Of a stretch of 64,000 bases of DNA, positions 32,553 to 41,060 are shown one piece after another. Every line of letters starts with the position of its first letter. Position 1 is the stretch's first letter. A program made the translations under genes and the position numbers. The DNA is taken from positions 31,231-95,230 of the forward strand of contig JAFTGL010000011.1 in NCBI GenBank assembly GCA_017457955.1, read 5' to 3'. The DNA is from Ruminococcus sp. (GTDB lineage: Bacteria > Bacillota > Clostridia > Oscillospirales > Acutalibacteraceae). The notes under the pieces are model-generated. The model had not been told where the DNA came from. It did not search any database and was given only the letters and a program-made list of their open reading frames with translations.

Positions 32553-33035
32553 TTTTCCGAATTCCGCTATCCGTGCGGCGGCGGTACTGCTGAGCATATG
32601 CAGATCGCCGAACTCCGAGAGCTTCAAAACAACGCTGTCAGAAGCGGCGGGATCGGGCAGGAGCACATAGTTCCCCTCATAGCGGTAGAGCCGATAGCCG
32701 CAACTAAGCCCCCGTATACAGTCAAGCATATCGTCGGCACAGCGGAACACGCACGCGGCGAGTCTTTCGGTACGCTTGACGCGGTAGACCCTGCGCCGCG
32801 CCGCGTGGACGGAGATAATCAAGAGACACCCTGCGGGCGAGGGCAGGGCTTCGATCAGATAGCTCTTGCCGCGGTGGTCGAGACCGCAGACCTCGCCGAC
32901 GTGGTACAAAAGATTTTTCAAGCCCTTCTCGACGTTTTGAACCGCGTTATCCTCCCAGCTCAGCGCATACTGCCGCATATCCTCATTTTGCAGGGACACC
33001 AGTATCGTTCCCCTGTCAAGCATTTCTATCGTCAT
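32463..33035 (-). CDS. MecA-like adaptor protein
   Basis: 190 residues from ATG 33035 (GGGGTG upstream). The N-terminal part (MTIEMLDRGTILVSLQNEDM) and especially the C-terminal part (FRCADDMLDCIRG...LYRYEGNYVLLPD...LKLSEFGDLH) follow the MecA adaptor pattern. MecA delivers substrates such as ComK to the ClpCP protease in Firmicutes and affects competence and sporulation. It is shorter than B. subtilis MecA (about 218), and the acidic linker is reduced. The last ~30 residues are basic and overlap the convergent lipase gene by 90 bp; that tail may be an extension by loss of an earlier stop. Confidence 0.72.
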   Translation of the reverse strand: MTIEMLDRGTILVSLQNEDMRQYALSWEDNAVQNVEKGLKNLLYHVGEVCGLDHRGKSYLIEALPSPAGCLLIISVHAARRRVYRVKRTERLAACVFRCADDMLDCIRGLSCGYRLYRYEGNYVLLPDPAASDSVVLKLSEFGDLHMLSSTAAARIAEFGKLLLEKNIQRRHISGRAVAVRDTALRHSAR

Positions 33036-33169
33036 ACGCACACCCCATATCTACTCTTATGATACATGCTCTCCCAAAACGCTTCAAGAGGGAAACGCCG
33101 GATGGAAGAAGTTGGCTTTTGTATCCTATGAGGGCAATCATAAAGCGTGCATTTTATTTTGAAAATACA

Positions 33170-33198
33170 TTGACAGGTTCTGTCGCATATTGTAAAAT
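33170..33198 (+). promoter_or_regulatory. Sigma-A promoter of the GH13 gene
   Basis: TTGACA, 17 bp, TAAAAT (33193-33198), about 31 bp before ATG 33230. No cre-like operator was recognised with confidence. Confidence 0.82.
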
Positions 33199-33229
33199 TT
33201 TGGTAATACATATTTTAGGAGTGATCGGC

Positions 33230-34783
33230 ATGAGTACAGCTTGGCTGAAAAACGCGGTGTTTTATGAAATCTATCCCCAGAGCTTCTGCGATACCAACGC
33301 GGACGGTATCGGAGATCTGCAGGGTATCACCTGCAAGCTCGATTATATCAAAACCTTAGGCTGCAACGCCCTGTGGCTGAACCCCATCTATGACTCGCCC
33401 TTCATGGACGCGGGCTACGACGTGCGCGACTACAAGAAGATCGCGCCGCGCTACGGCACGATGGAGGACTTTGAGCACCTGCTCAATGAAGCGCACAAGC
33501 GCGACATCAAAATCTTACTTGACCTCGTGCCCGGTCACACCAGCGACACGCACGAGTGGTTTCAGCAGGCAAAGACGGGCTACCCCAGCGCCTACGACGA
33601 CCGCTATATCTTCACCAAGTGCGTGTGGGACGCTCCGCCCGAATACCGCCTGATGTGCGGTATCTGCGAGCGCGACGGCAACTATCTGGTCAACTACTTC
33701 TCATCCCAGCCCGCCTTAAATTACGGCTTCTATGAGATCACCTGCCCCGAGTGGCAGTTGTCGTCGGATTCGCCCGAGGCGCGGCAGACGGTGGAGGCCT
33801 TAAAGGACATCATGCGCTTCTGGCTGGACAAGGGGATCGACGGCTTCCGCGTAGACATGGCGGATTCTCTGGTGAAAAACGACGACGAGAAGATCGCCAC
33901 GGCAAAGATCTGGCGCAATGTGCGCGAGATGATGGACAGCAGCTACCCCGACGCGGTGCTGGTGAGTGAGTGGAGCAACCCCCAGCGCTCCATCGTGAAT
34001 TCGGGCTTTCACGCCGACTTCTATCTCGACCATCAGGGCAACGGCTACAACGCCCTCTTCCGCAAAAAGACCGCCGACGGCGATAACCTGAGCTTCTTTG
34101 CCGACCACGCTCACGGCGACATCGAGGAGTTCCTCGTCGAATATATCCCGCAGTATGAGTGCTCAAAGGACAAGGGCTACATCAGCTTCATCACCAACAA
34201 CCACGACATGCCCCGCGCGACCTTCTACATGAGCGACGAGATCATCAAGCTGAGCCACGCCTTCATCATGACCATGCCCGGCGTGCCGTTCGTCTACTAC
34301 GGCGACGAGATCGGCATGCGCTACCGCACCGACCTTGTCTCTAAGGAAGGCGGCTTCTCGCGCACAGGCTCGCGCACGCCCATGCAGTGGAGCAATGAGA
34401 AGAACAAGGGCTTCTCCGACGCGGATGAGGACATGCTCTACCTTCCCGTCGACAACAGCCTCGGCGCGCCGACTGTCGAGGATCAGCAGGGCAAAGAGGG
34501 CAGTATCTATGAGAACCTCAAAGCCCTGATCGCGCTGAGAAAAGCAAATCCCGAGCTGATGAACGACAGCTCCTTTGAGGTCGTCTACGAACAGACGAAG
34601 GCATATCCCTTCGTCTACCGCCGCGGGAGCTTCACCGCCTTTGTCAACCCCTCCGACGACGACAAGACCATCGACTATCGCCTCAACGGCGCTGAGATCA
34701 TCTACAACCTCGGCAGCTATAGAGCGGATGATGATACCGTCACGGTCAAGGCAAGGAGCTTCTTGCTGATCAGGCACAAGTAA
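33230..34783 (+). CDS. Glycoside hydrolase family 13 alpha-glucosidase
   Basis: 517 residues from ATG 33230 (AGGAG upstream). GH13 regions in order: AVFYEIYPQSFCDTNADGIGDL, ILLDLVPGHTSDTHEWF, GFRVDMADS with nucleophile Asp209, VSEWSNPQ with acid/base Glu247, and FITNNHDMPR with transition-state-stabilising Asp326. The start WLKNAVFYEIYPQSF and the full-length barrel fit oligo-1,6-glucosidase/alpha-glucosidase or sucrose-hydrolase subfamilies rather than alpha-amylase. No signal peptide: it acts on imported alpha-glucosides. Followed 21 bp later by an acetyltransferase. Confidence 0.92.
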   Translation: MSTAWLKNAVFYEIYPQSFCDTNADGIGDLQGITCKLDYIKTLGCNALWLNPIYDSPFMDAGYDVRDYKKIAPRYGTMEDFEHLLNEAHKRDIKILLDLVPGHTSDTHEWFQQAKTGYPSAYDDRYIFTKCVWDAPPEYRLMCGICERDGNYLVNYFSSQPALNYGFYEITCPEWQLSSDSPEARQTVEALKDIMRFWLDKGIDGFRVDMADSLVKNDDEKIATAKIWRNVREMMDSSYPDAVLVSEWSNPQRSIVNSGFHADFYLDHQGNGYNALFRKKTADGDNLSFFADHAHGDIEEFLVEYIPQYECSKDKGYISFITNNHDMPRATFYMSDEIIKLSHAFIMTMPGVPFVYYGDEIGMRYRTDLVSKEGGFSRTGSRTPMQWSNEKNKGFSDADEDMLYLPVDNSLGAPTVEDQQGKEGSIYENLKALIALRKANPELMNDSSFEVVYEQTKAYPFVYRRGSFTAFVNPSDDDKTIDYRLNGAEIIYNLGSYRADDDTVTVKARSFLLIRHK

Positions 34784-34804
34784 AATGAGAAGAAGGCTAT
34801 CAAT

Positions 34805-35350
34805 ATGAATCACTTAGGAACCGTAACGCTGGAGACCGAACGCCTGCTCCTGCGGCGTTTTCAGCTCGACGACGCGCAGGCGGCATACCGTAACTGGATG
34901 TCGCGTGAGACTGTCACACGCTATATGACGTGGCAGCCTTACACGAGCCTTGACGACGTCGAAGGCTACATAAAATATGTGATCGAAAGCTATCAAAAAG
35001 AAGACACTTATTACTGGGTGATCGAAGATAAAGAAAGCGGTCAGGCGATAGGCTCCATTAGCGTGATATGGCTGAATGAAGCCGTCTGTTCAGCCGAGGT
35101 GGGCTACTGCCTAAGTGACCTTTACTGGGGCAAAGGGATCATGCCCGAAGCCCTCGGCGCAGTCATCCGCTTTCTGTTTGACAAGGTCGGGGTGAACCGT
35201 ATCCAAGCAACCCACGACCCGAAGAATCCGAACTCGGGCAGAGTGATGGAGAAGTGCGGCATGCAATATGAGGGAACGCTCCGTCAGGCAGGCAGAAACA
35301 ATCAGGGTATCTGCGACGAGGTGATCAGAGCGATACTCAGAGAAGAATAA
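34805..35350 (+). CDS. GNAT-family N-acetyltransferase (RimJ/RimL type)
   Basis: 181 residues. Starts with the RimJ/L pattern LETERLLLRRFQLDDAQAAYRNWM; acetyl-CoA binding is by EVGYCLSDLYWGKGIMPEAL and the IQATHDPKNPNSGRVMEKCGM segment. Cytoplasmic. These enzymes acetylate protein N-termini, amino acids, polyamines or antibiotics; no substrate is deducible. Same transcript as the GH13 gene; terminator follows. Confidence 0.92.
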   Translation: MNHLGTVTLETERLLLRRFQLDDAQAAYRNWMSRETVTRYMTWQPYTSLDDVEGYIKYVIESYQKEDTYYWVIEDKESGQAIGSISVIWLNEAVCSAEVGYCLSDLYWGKGIMPEALGAVIRFLFDKVGVNRIQATHDPKNPNSGRVMEKCGMQYEGTLRQAGRNNQGICDEVIRAILREE

Positions 35351-35369
35351 ACATTATAAAGATACAGAA

Positions 35370-35397
35370 AAGCCTTCCTCAGCGGAAGGCTTCTTTT
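35370..35397 (+). terminator. Terminator of the GH13-GNAT transcript
   Basis: AAGCCTTCC/GGAAGGCTT with a 5-nt loop, then CTTTTG. The following 150 bp to 35550 show no gene or clear signal. Confidence 0.88.
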
Positions 35398-35550
35398 GTT
35401 CTGTTAACCTGATTTTCAATAAAAAGTACGATTGAAAAAAGTTGACCGTACATCAAAAAAGCCAGTGTTTATACGGGTTTGTACAATCGGATAATAAAAG
35501 CGCTCACTCCTTGAAACTAATTCGGCAATCAACTGAGACTCCGTTCTCCG

Positions 35551-37884
35551 TTAAACGTTTTCCACCACCTTCATCGCGATGGCGGTGATATCGTCGTCGT
35601 GGTCGTTCATCCTGCGGCGTCGGGCTTCTTCCACGATGTGCGCGGCAAAGTCCTCGGCACTTTCCTCGCCCCACGACCCGATCAGCTTTTCGAGCCACTC
35701 AGGCGCGCCGATCAGCGCTCCGTCCGAGACCATCACGATGCGGTCGTCCTCGCTGAGCACCACGTCCTCGCCGATCAGCCGCGCTTCGTTCAAGATCCCC
35801 AGCGGCAGAGAGGGCAATTCTTTTTTCAGCAGTCTGCCCGAGCGCATGATATAGGTCGTGCAGGCGCCCGCCTTCATCAGCTCTGCTCTGCCCGTGAAGC
35901 GGTTGAAGCTGACCATGTCAAGGGTCGCGAGCGACTCTTCCTCGCTCTTGATCATCAGCGACGCGTTCACCACCGAGACACAGCAGCTGTAGCTCAGCCC
36001 CGCCTTACAGAGCTTGGTCATAATGTTCACCGCCATGTTCGCGTCTACGGCAGCCCTGCCGCCCGTGCCCATGCCGTCCGAGATCATCGCGGTCATCCTG
36101 CCCCAGCCGTTGTCGAAGTAGTTCAGACAGTCCCCGCATAACTCGCCGTTGTCACACACATGCTGTGCCGAGCCGATCTCGAGGTCATAGAGGGGCAGTT
36201 CGCTGAGCACCGCCCGCGCGCGGTCGCCCTCAAAGCTGAGGACCGGCGGCTCAAACACCCGACCGCAGGCACGGCTGACTTCGTCGCGCAAAAGCGATTC
36301 GGACACAGCCGTCTTGTACCCCACGACGATCTCCAGCTCCACGGTCATCCCGCCGACCCCGCTCTTGCGGCAGGAGCAGTCCGCCACCGTCAGCCCCGTC
36401 GCCGACAGCGCCTCGATCACCCGCTCGGCACAGCCTTCGTCATAGCCGTCGATCCGCCCGAATTCGTCCGACAGATCGCTCAGGATATCGCTCAGCCCCG
36501 CGAACTGCCCCGCTACCACACTCCGTACCTGCGTGATCCTGCGCCGTGCCGCTTCGAGCGAAAGGTACTCGCGGTAGCCGCGGTTGATACTGTGCGCAAG
36601 CTCCGAGGTCTTGCAGCAGCGCTTGAGGAAATTGTCCGTGATGTCCGCTTCTTTCACAAAGCCCCGCTCCTTGAGGATGGGCGTCAGGCGGCGGAAGTCG
36701 TCAGCCGTCAGCTCCTTTTCCTTCTCGTGACAGTACGCGCGCAGTCCGCAGCTTTGGCAGGTGTAGTCAGCCGCGCGTCGGTAGACCCAGTCGGCGTTCG
36801 GCTCATAGAGTCTAGAGAGCCTGTCCGACACGGCGTTGACGCACGAGCTTACGTTGTCGAGCGCCTTGGAGCAATGAGAGAGCCGCATGGTCACGTTGCG
36901 CCTGATCGCTTCTTCGGATGTACGCATGCTGTCGTCGCTGAACACGGCAGAAAGAAAGTTGCCGAAGTCCTTCGGGATCAGCAGGAAGATCCCCGCGGCG
37001 ACCGCCGTCTCGATCGCGACTGAAATCACTAAGGAGCGGTCGGGTGAAGCGAAAGCGAACATGGTGTTGCTGACCAATGCCGCGAAGATCACGGCGACCT
37101 TGCCCATCGGCGCGAAGAGTCCCCCTGTCAGCCCCGACAGCGCGTAGCCTGCCGAGAGGAAGAGCAGGTCGCTGTCTGACAGCGCGAACACCACGCCCGT
37201 CGCGATCCCCGCGATACTGCCGCCCTTGACCATGCCGTACCGCGCGAACAACAGTACCAACAGCACCGCGAGGCACCTGCCGACCGAGACCGAAGCGATC
37301 TGCACCCCCGACAAGGACAAGAGCAGGATACATCCCGTCATGGAAAGACAGGAAAGCTCCTGCTGAGAGAAGCCCGAAAGCGCGCGCCTTGACTGGAACA
37401 GCAGAGCGGTACGGCTCATGAAGTAGGCTCCCGCCGCGGCGATCATGCCCTCGATCAGACATTCGTACACCTCAGATATCTCGCTCTTTGCCGAGAAGGT
37501 CAACGCGATCCCTGTCGCGAAGATCGGGATGAACGCAACACACGGGGCAAAGAAGCGGCTGTCGGAGAGCCTTTTGATCTCATTCAGCACCCAGCGGATC
37601 GCCCCGATGGAGATAACCACCGCGATATAGCGAAAGGATGACAGCGGGGATGAAAACAGATAGCTCAGCGCCGCGCCCATCATCCCCGCGGGCATATAGG
37701 TGAACGGCACCGCCGCCGTCAGCGAAGCGCCGAACGGGCTCATCTCGCCCAGAGTCGCACCCCTCGCGACCGCTCCGCCCGCAATAAAGCAGACAATATG
37801 AAGGGCGACTTCCCGCGCAACCATGCGCGCATGGTCGCGGGTCGACCGACGGACGCGCCCGTGAATAGCTTGTACAACAGACAT
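35551..37884 (-). CDS. spoIIE: Stage II sporulation protein E (PP2C-type phosphatase)
   Basis: 777 residues, the length of clostridial/bacillar SpoIIE. The N-terminal third has about ten membrane helices (MSPFGASLTAAVPFTYMPAG at the start of region I). A central regulatory region carries the cysteine motif CQSCGLRAYCHEKEKE, and the C-terminal PP2C domain has AMISDGMGTGGRAA and HDDDITAIAMKVV with metal-binding aspartates. At the asymmetric septum it dephosphorylates SpoIIAA to free sigma-F. Its presence is strong evidence for sporulation ability. The start has AAGGGGAT upstream, itself preceded by a 10-bp hairpin (37899-37921). Likely Spo0A-dependent, but I could not identify a convincing 0A box. 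Confidence 0.96.
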   Translation of the reverse strand: MSVVQAIHGRVRRSTRDHARMVAREVALHIVCFIAGGAVARGATLGEMSPFGASLTAAVPFTYMPAGMMGAALSYLFSSPLSSFRYIAVVISIGAIRWVLNEIKRLSDSRFFAPCVAFIPIFATGIALTFSAKSEISEVYECLIEGMIAAAGAYFMSRTALLFQSRRALSGFSQQELSCLSMTGCILLLSLSGVQIASVSVGRCLAVLLVLLFARYGMVKGGSIAGIATGVVFALSDSDLLFLSAGYALSGLTGGLFAPMGKVAVIFAALVSNTMFAFASPDRSLVISVAIETAVAAGIFLLIPKDFGNFLSAVFSDDSMRTSEEAIRRNVTMRLSHCSKALDNVSSCVNAVSDRLSRLYEPNADWVYRRAADYTCQSCGLRAYCHEKEKELTADDFRRLTPILKERGFVKEADITDNFLKRCCKTSELAHSINRGYREYLSLEAARRRITQVRSVVAGQFAGLSDILSDLSDEFGRIDGYDEGCAERVIEALSATGLTVADCSCRKSGVGGMTVELEIVVGYKTAVSESLLRDEVSRACGRVFEPPVLSFEGDRARAVLSELPLYDLEIGSAQHVCDNGELCGDCLNYFDNGWGRMTAMISDGMGTGGRAAVDANMAVNIMTKLCKAGLSYSCCVSVVNASLMIKSEEESLATLDMVSFNRFTGRAELMKAGACTTYIMRSGRLLKKELPSLPLGILNEARLIGEDVVLSEDDRIVMVSDGALIGAPEWLEKLIGSWGEESAEDFAAHIVEEARRRRMNDHDDDITAIAMKVVENV

Positions 37885-37898
37885 AACAACATCCCCTT

Positions 37899-37921
37899 CG
37901 GCATACCGCCGCGGTATGCCG
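37899..37921. promoter_or_regulatory. Perfect hairpin just upstream of the spoIIE ribosome-binding site
   Basis: CGGCATACCG and CGGTATGCCG pair with a 3-nt loop, ending about 15 nt before the start codon. No T-tract. It could be an operator or a leader stem that influences translation. Confidence 0.55.
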
Positions 37922-38106
37922 CATATGATTGATGTTACCAGTATATCGCGTAACCGCCCGCCGTTTTGTCGGTGCGTGGATGGGATTTTCGGTAACCTTT
38001 TAAGGTATTTCGTAAGACGCGATTCTCAAATCGGGGGAATTGCAAAACGCCGTTGACTTTTGCAAACAGGCTCGCCGAATGTGTATGCACAACACGTACC
38101 AGCACG

Positions 38107-38137
38107 GAAAAAGGCTTCCCCCGTCGGGAGAAGCCTT
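38107..38137 (-). terminator. Terminator of the ECF sigma/anti-sigma-like pair
   Basis: AAGGCTTC/GAAGCCTT stem with inner CCC/GGG, followed on the minus strand by TTTTTCC. Confidence 0.88.
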
Positions 38138-38143
38138 GATCTC

Positions 38144-39388
38144 TTATGATTCGCCGATATCCGCGTCGATCAGTCTCAGCGCGGTTGGCACGCCGTCCTC
38201 ATACACGACCCTATAACATGCGATACGGTCATAGAAGGTCAGCCAGATATACCTGCCGTCAGCGTACAGAAGACCGAACGGTTCCTCGGGCGCGTTCCAT
38301 TTCAGCTCAAATTCTTCACCGTCGTTGATACGCACGGCTTTGATGATCTGCACATCCCTTTCGTCGCCGTACCACTGCTCATAGGTGAAATAGAAATCCT
38401 CGCCGCCGTGTATGCCGCCGCCCATGATACCCGTACTCACGGTCTGCTGTGTGCCGTCGGGTCGGACGATCAGAAAACGGCTTGCGTTATGACTGACGAT
38501 GCGGTCGCGACCGATGGCGAAAACAAGGCTGTCGCCCAGCGTACCCACGTCATACGGCACAACGTAGTCTTCCGTCAGCCTTTTGCCGTTTTCGGTCAGA
38601 TAGTAGGCGCAGTCAAACCAATCGCTGCCCTCTGCCAAAACCAGCTCCAACGTCCTGTCACCGACGGTATAGGTCAGCCTTGGCGCAAAGGCGGGCGTTC
38701 GGTTGTACAGCGCGTCCAGCGCCTCGTCCTCATAGAGTCCCATTTCATCCCTCGGAAGCGCGTCAAACTCCTCCTGCGTGATGTTCTCCTCAATGACCGT
38801 CGCCTTGCGCTCGCCCGTGATACCGTCGATGATGATGATTTCGCTGTGGTAACCGTCGCCGCTGACCTCATAGTACACGTCCACCGCGATATCGTTCGCG
38901 CCTGCGGGGTACATGAACGGCATGCTCACCTTCTCTTCATAACGATAGAGCTTTTCGCTTGCCGTTTCGCCATGTCGGATACGGTAGATCCAATCGCCTT
39001 TGGTGTAGTAAAAGCCGTAGTCGTTCGCCGTGAAGGTATACCACGTATTGCGCATGCGGTCTTTCAGGCTGCCTCGCGTCAGACGGACGGAGTCTTCGTA
39101 GGGCGTGTAGCGGAAGAAGCCGTCGCCGGGCTCTTCATAGTAGAAGTATCCGCCCGCGGCGATCCCGTCGGAGGCGTAGTTACAGCTGCCGTGCGCTCCG
39201 ATCCCCTCATACAGCACCGGACCGAACTGCAGTAAAATGCCGACGATCACGATCACGCACGCGGCAATCAGGGAAGTGCGCGTCCATCTTTTTCTTCTTC
39301 TAACCTTGCCGACACGCTGATCAACCTCTTTCAAATAGTCATCCTGCGCTTCGCCGATCACATTCAGCAGTAATTCTGTCGTTGTCAC
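38144..39388 (-). CDS. Membrane-anchored anti-sigma-like protein with extracytoplasmic beta domain
   Basis: 414 residues from GTG 39388, which overlaps the sigma-factor stop as GTGA and has AAGGAGG 7 nt upstream; an ATG at 39394 sits too close to that site. A short cytoplasmic segment (~35 residues, basic RVGKVRRRKRWTR) precedes one membrane helix (SLIAACVIVIVGILLQF). A ~350-residue outer part follows with repeated Tyr/Trp/Gly-rich blades (GGYFYYEEPGDGFFRYT, DYGFYYTKGDWIYRI, DGRYIWLTFYDRI), suggesting a beta-propeller. Order and coupling to the sigma gene indicate an anti-sigma/sensor role; no zinc-binding ZAS motif is seen. Confidence 0.7.
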   Translation of the reverse strand: MTTTELLLNVIGEAQDDYLKEVDQRVGKVRRRKRWTRTSLIAACVIVIVGILLQFGPVLYEGIGAHGSCNYASDGIAAGGYFYYEEPGDGFFRYTPYEDSVRLTRGSLKDRMRNTWYTFTANDYGFYYTKGDWIYRIRHGETASEKLYRYEEKVSMPFMYPAGANDIAVDVYYEVSGDGYHSEIIIIDGITGERKATVIEENITQEEFDALPRDEMGLYEDEALDALYNRTPAFAPRLTYTVGDRTLELVLAEGSDWFDCAYYLTENGKRLTEDYVVPYDVGTLGDSLVFAIGRDRIVSHNASRFLIVRPDGTQQTVSTGIMGGGIHGGEDFYFTYEQWYGDERDVQIIKAVRINDGEEFELKWNAPEEPFGLLYADGRYIWLTFYDRIACYRVVYEDGVPTALRLIDADIGES

Positions 39389-39942
39389 AGCCATCCCTCC
39401 TTTTCGAGGAGTTCGCGCAGGCTGTCGCGGGTGCGCTTGAGGGTCATCTTGACCTTGCTTTGGGAAAAGCCCAGTTTCCGCGCCGTCTCGGAGACCGTGG
39501 CAAGATACCAGTACCGCATGAGGAAAATCATGCGCTGCTCGCTTGTCAGCCCTGTGAGAAAGCCTTGTATCACTTTTACCAGCTCCTGCCGCTGCACTTC
39601 ATCATAGGGGCTTTCACGGTCGGGCAGTACCTCGGACAGCTCGTCGAGCGCGACGTCCGCTTCGCCGCTGTAGCGCTTTTCGGCACGCAGATAGCGGAAT
39701 CTTTTCAGCGACAGATTGCGCGTGATCCTGCCCAGATATGTGCGCAGTACTGCGGGCTTTTGCGGCGGCATGGAGTTCCACGCGCCGACGTAGGTGTCGC
39801 TGACGCACTCCTCCGCGTCCTGGAATGTGCTGAGGATATTGACCGCGACGGTATACAGGTAGGAATCATATTTTTCCTTCGTATGCGTGAGAGCACGCTC
39901 ATCCCGCGCCCAGTACAGCGCAACGATCTCTTTATCTTCCAT
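39385..39942 (-). CDS. ECF-type RNA polymerase sigma factor
   Basis: 185 residues. Sigma-2 region: YLYTVAVNILSTFQDAEECVSDTYVGAWN with the conserved AEE-V-DT. Sigma-4 region: LTSEQRMIFLMRYWYLATVSETARKLGFSQSKVKMTLKRTRDSLRELL, a clear helix-turn-helix. AGGTGAT precedes ATG 39942. It directs RNA polymerase to stress or envelope genes and is probably held inactive by the membrane protein encoded immediately after it. A TATAAT-like -10 lies at 39991-39996 right after the argF terminator. Confidence 0.93.
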   Translation of the reverse strand: MEDKEIVALYWARDERALTHTKEKYDSYLYTVAVNILSTFQDAEECVSDTYVGAWNSMPPQKPAVLRTYLGRITRNLSLKRFRYLRAEKRYSGEADVALDELSEVLPDRESPYDEVQRQELVKVIQGFLTGLTSEQRMIFLMRYWYLATVSETARKLGFSQSKVKMTLKRTRDSLRELLEKEGWL

Positions 39943-40011
39943 GTCATCACCTCTCTACCCATATACTACCGTTTTATCGCTTTCGGTCACATTATAGCAG
40001 GAAAAAGCGTA

Positions 40012-40046
40012 AAAGAAAAGCTGTCTTACCGAAGTAAAACAGCTTT
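40012..40046 (-). terminator. Terminator of the arginine cluster (after argF)
   Basis: AAAGCTGT (40018-40025) and ACAGCTTT (40039-40046) with inner TTAC/GTAA and a 3-nt loop; minus strand continues TTCTTTTACG. Confidence 0.85.
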
Positions 40047-40059
40047 GGTACATAATGAT

Positions 40060-41046
40060 TTATCCCAGCGTTGCGGCGATGACCGCCTTGATGGTGTGCA
40101 TGCGGTTCTCCGCTTCGTCAAAGACGATGGAACGCTCGCTCTCGAACACCTCGTCGGTGACCTCCATGCAGTCGATACCGAACTTGTCATGGATCTGTTT
40201 ACCGATGGTGGTGTTGAGGTCATGGAACGCGGGCAGGCAGTGCATGAAGCGGCACTGTGATCCCGCGTTGTCCATCAGCGCGGTGTTCACCTGATAGGGG
40301 CTGAGGTCTCGGATACGCTCCTCCCAGACCTCGTCGGGCTCGCCCATAGAAACCCATACGTCGGTGTAGATGACGTCGGCATTCTTGGTCGCGGTCATCG
40401 GGTCCTCGATGAATTCGAGCACAGCTCCCGTCTCTTTCGCGATCGCCTGACACTGTTCGACCAGCTCGGCGTTCGGGAAATACTTCTTCGGCGCACAGGC
40501 GACAAAGTGCATGCCCATCTTCGCACAGCCGACCATCAGGGAGTTGCCCATGTTATAGCGCGCGTCGCCCATGTAGACGAGCTTCTTGCCTTTCAGGTCA
40601 CCGAAGTGCTCGCGGATGGTGAGGAAGTCTGCCAAAATCTGGGTGGGGTGAAATTCGTTGGTCAGTCCGTTGTAGACGGGTACGCCCGCGAATTTGGCAA
40701 GTTCCTCAACGATCGTCTGACCGTAGCCGCGGTACTCAATCGCGTCGTACATCCTGCCCAGTACCCGCGCGGTGTCGGCGATAGATTCCTTCTTGCCGAT
40801 CTGGGAGCCTGAGGGGTCGAGGTAGGTCGGGTGCATGCCGAGATCGGCAGCCGCTACCTCAAAGGCACAGCGCGTGCGGGTAGAGGTCTTTTCAAAGATC
40901 AGGGCAATGCTCTTGCCCTCGCAGATGCGGTGGGGAGTCCCCGCCTTTTTCTTCGCTTTCAGCTCGGCGGCAAGATCTAATAATCCCGCGATCTCGTCGG
41001 GCGTGAAGTCCAGCAGTTTTAAGAAATGTTTGTTTTTCAGGTTCAT
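40060..41046 (-). CDS. argF: Ornithine carbamoyltransferase
   Basis: 328 residues. Carbamoyl-phosphate loop FEKTSTRTR, ornithine-domain HPTQILADF, and the catalytic HCLPAFHD loop are all intact. It makes citrulline from ornithine and carbamoyl phosphate. ATG 41046 has GAGGTG upstream. It could also be catabolic ArcB, but location at the end of a full biosynthetic cluster favours ArgF. No carAB in the window. Confidence 0.96.
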   Translation of the reverse strand: MNLKNKHFLKLLDFTPDEIAGLLDLAAELKAKKKAGTPHRICEGKSIALIFEKTSTRTRCAFEVAAADLGMHPTYLDPSGSQIGKKESIADTARVLGRMYDAIEYRGYGQTIVEELAKFAGVPVYNGLTNEFHPTQILADFLTIREHFGDLKGKKLVYMGDARYNMGNSLMVGCAKMGMHFVACAPKKYFPNAELVEQCQAIAKETGAVLEFIEDPMTATKNADVIYTDVWVSMGEPDEVWEERIRDLSPYQVNTALMDNAGSQCRFMHCLPAFHDLNTTIGKQIHDKFGIDCMEVTDEVFESERSIVFDEAENRMHTIKAVIAATLG

Positions 41047-41060
41047 CAATTACACCTCTT

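Noticed and set aside
37950-37980. Possible Spo0A box (TTTGTCGGT) upstream of spoIIE
   Set aside because: Too many departures from the 0A-box consensus and no matching promoter geometry.
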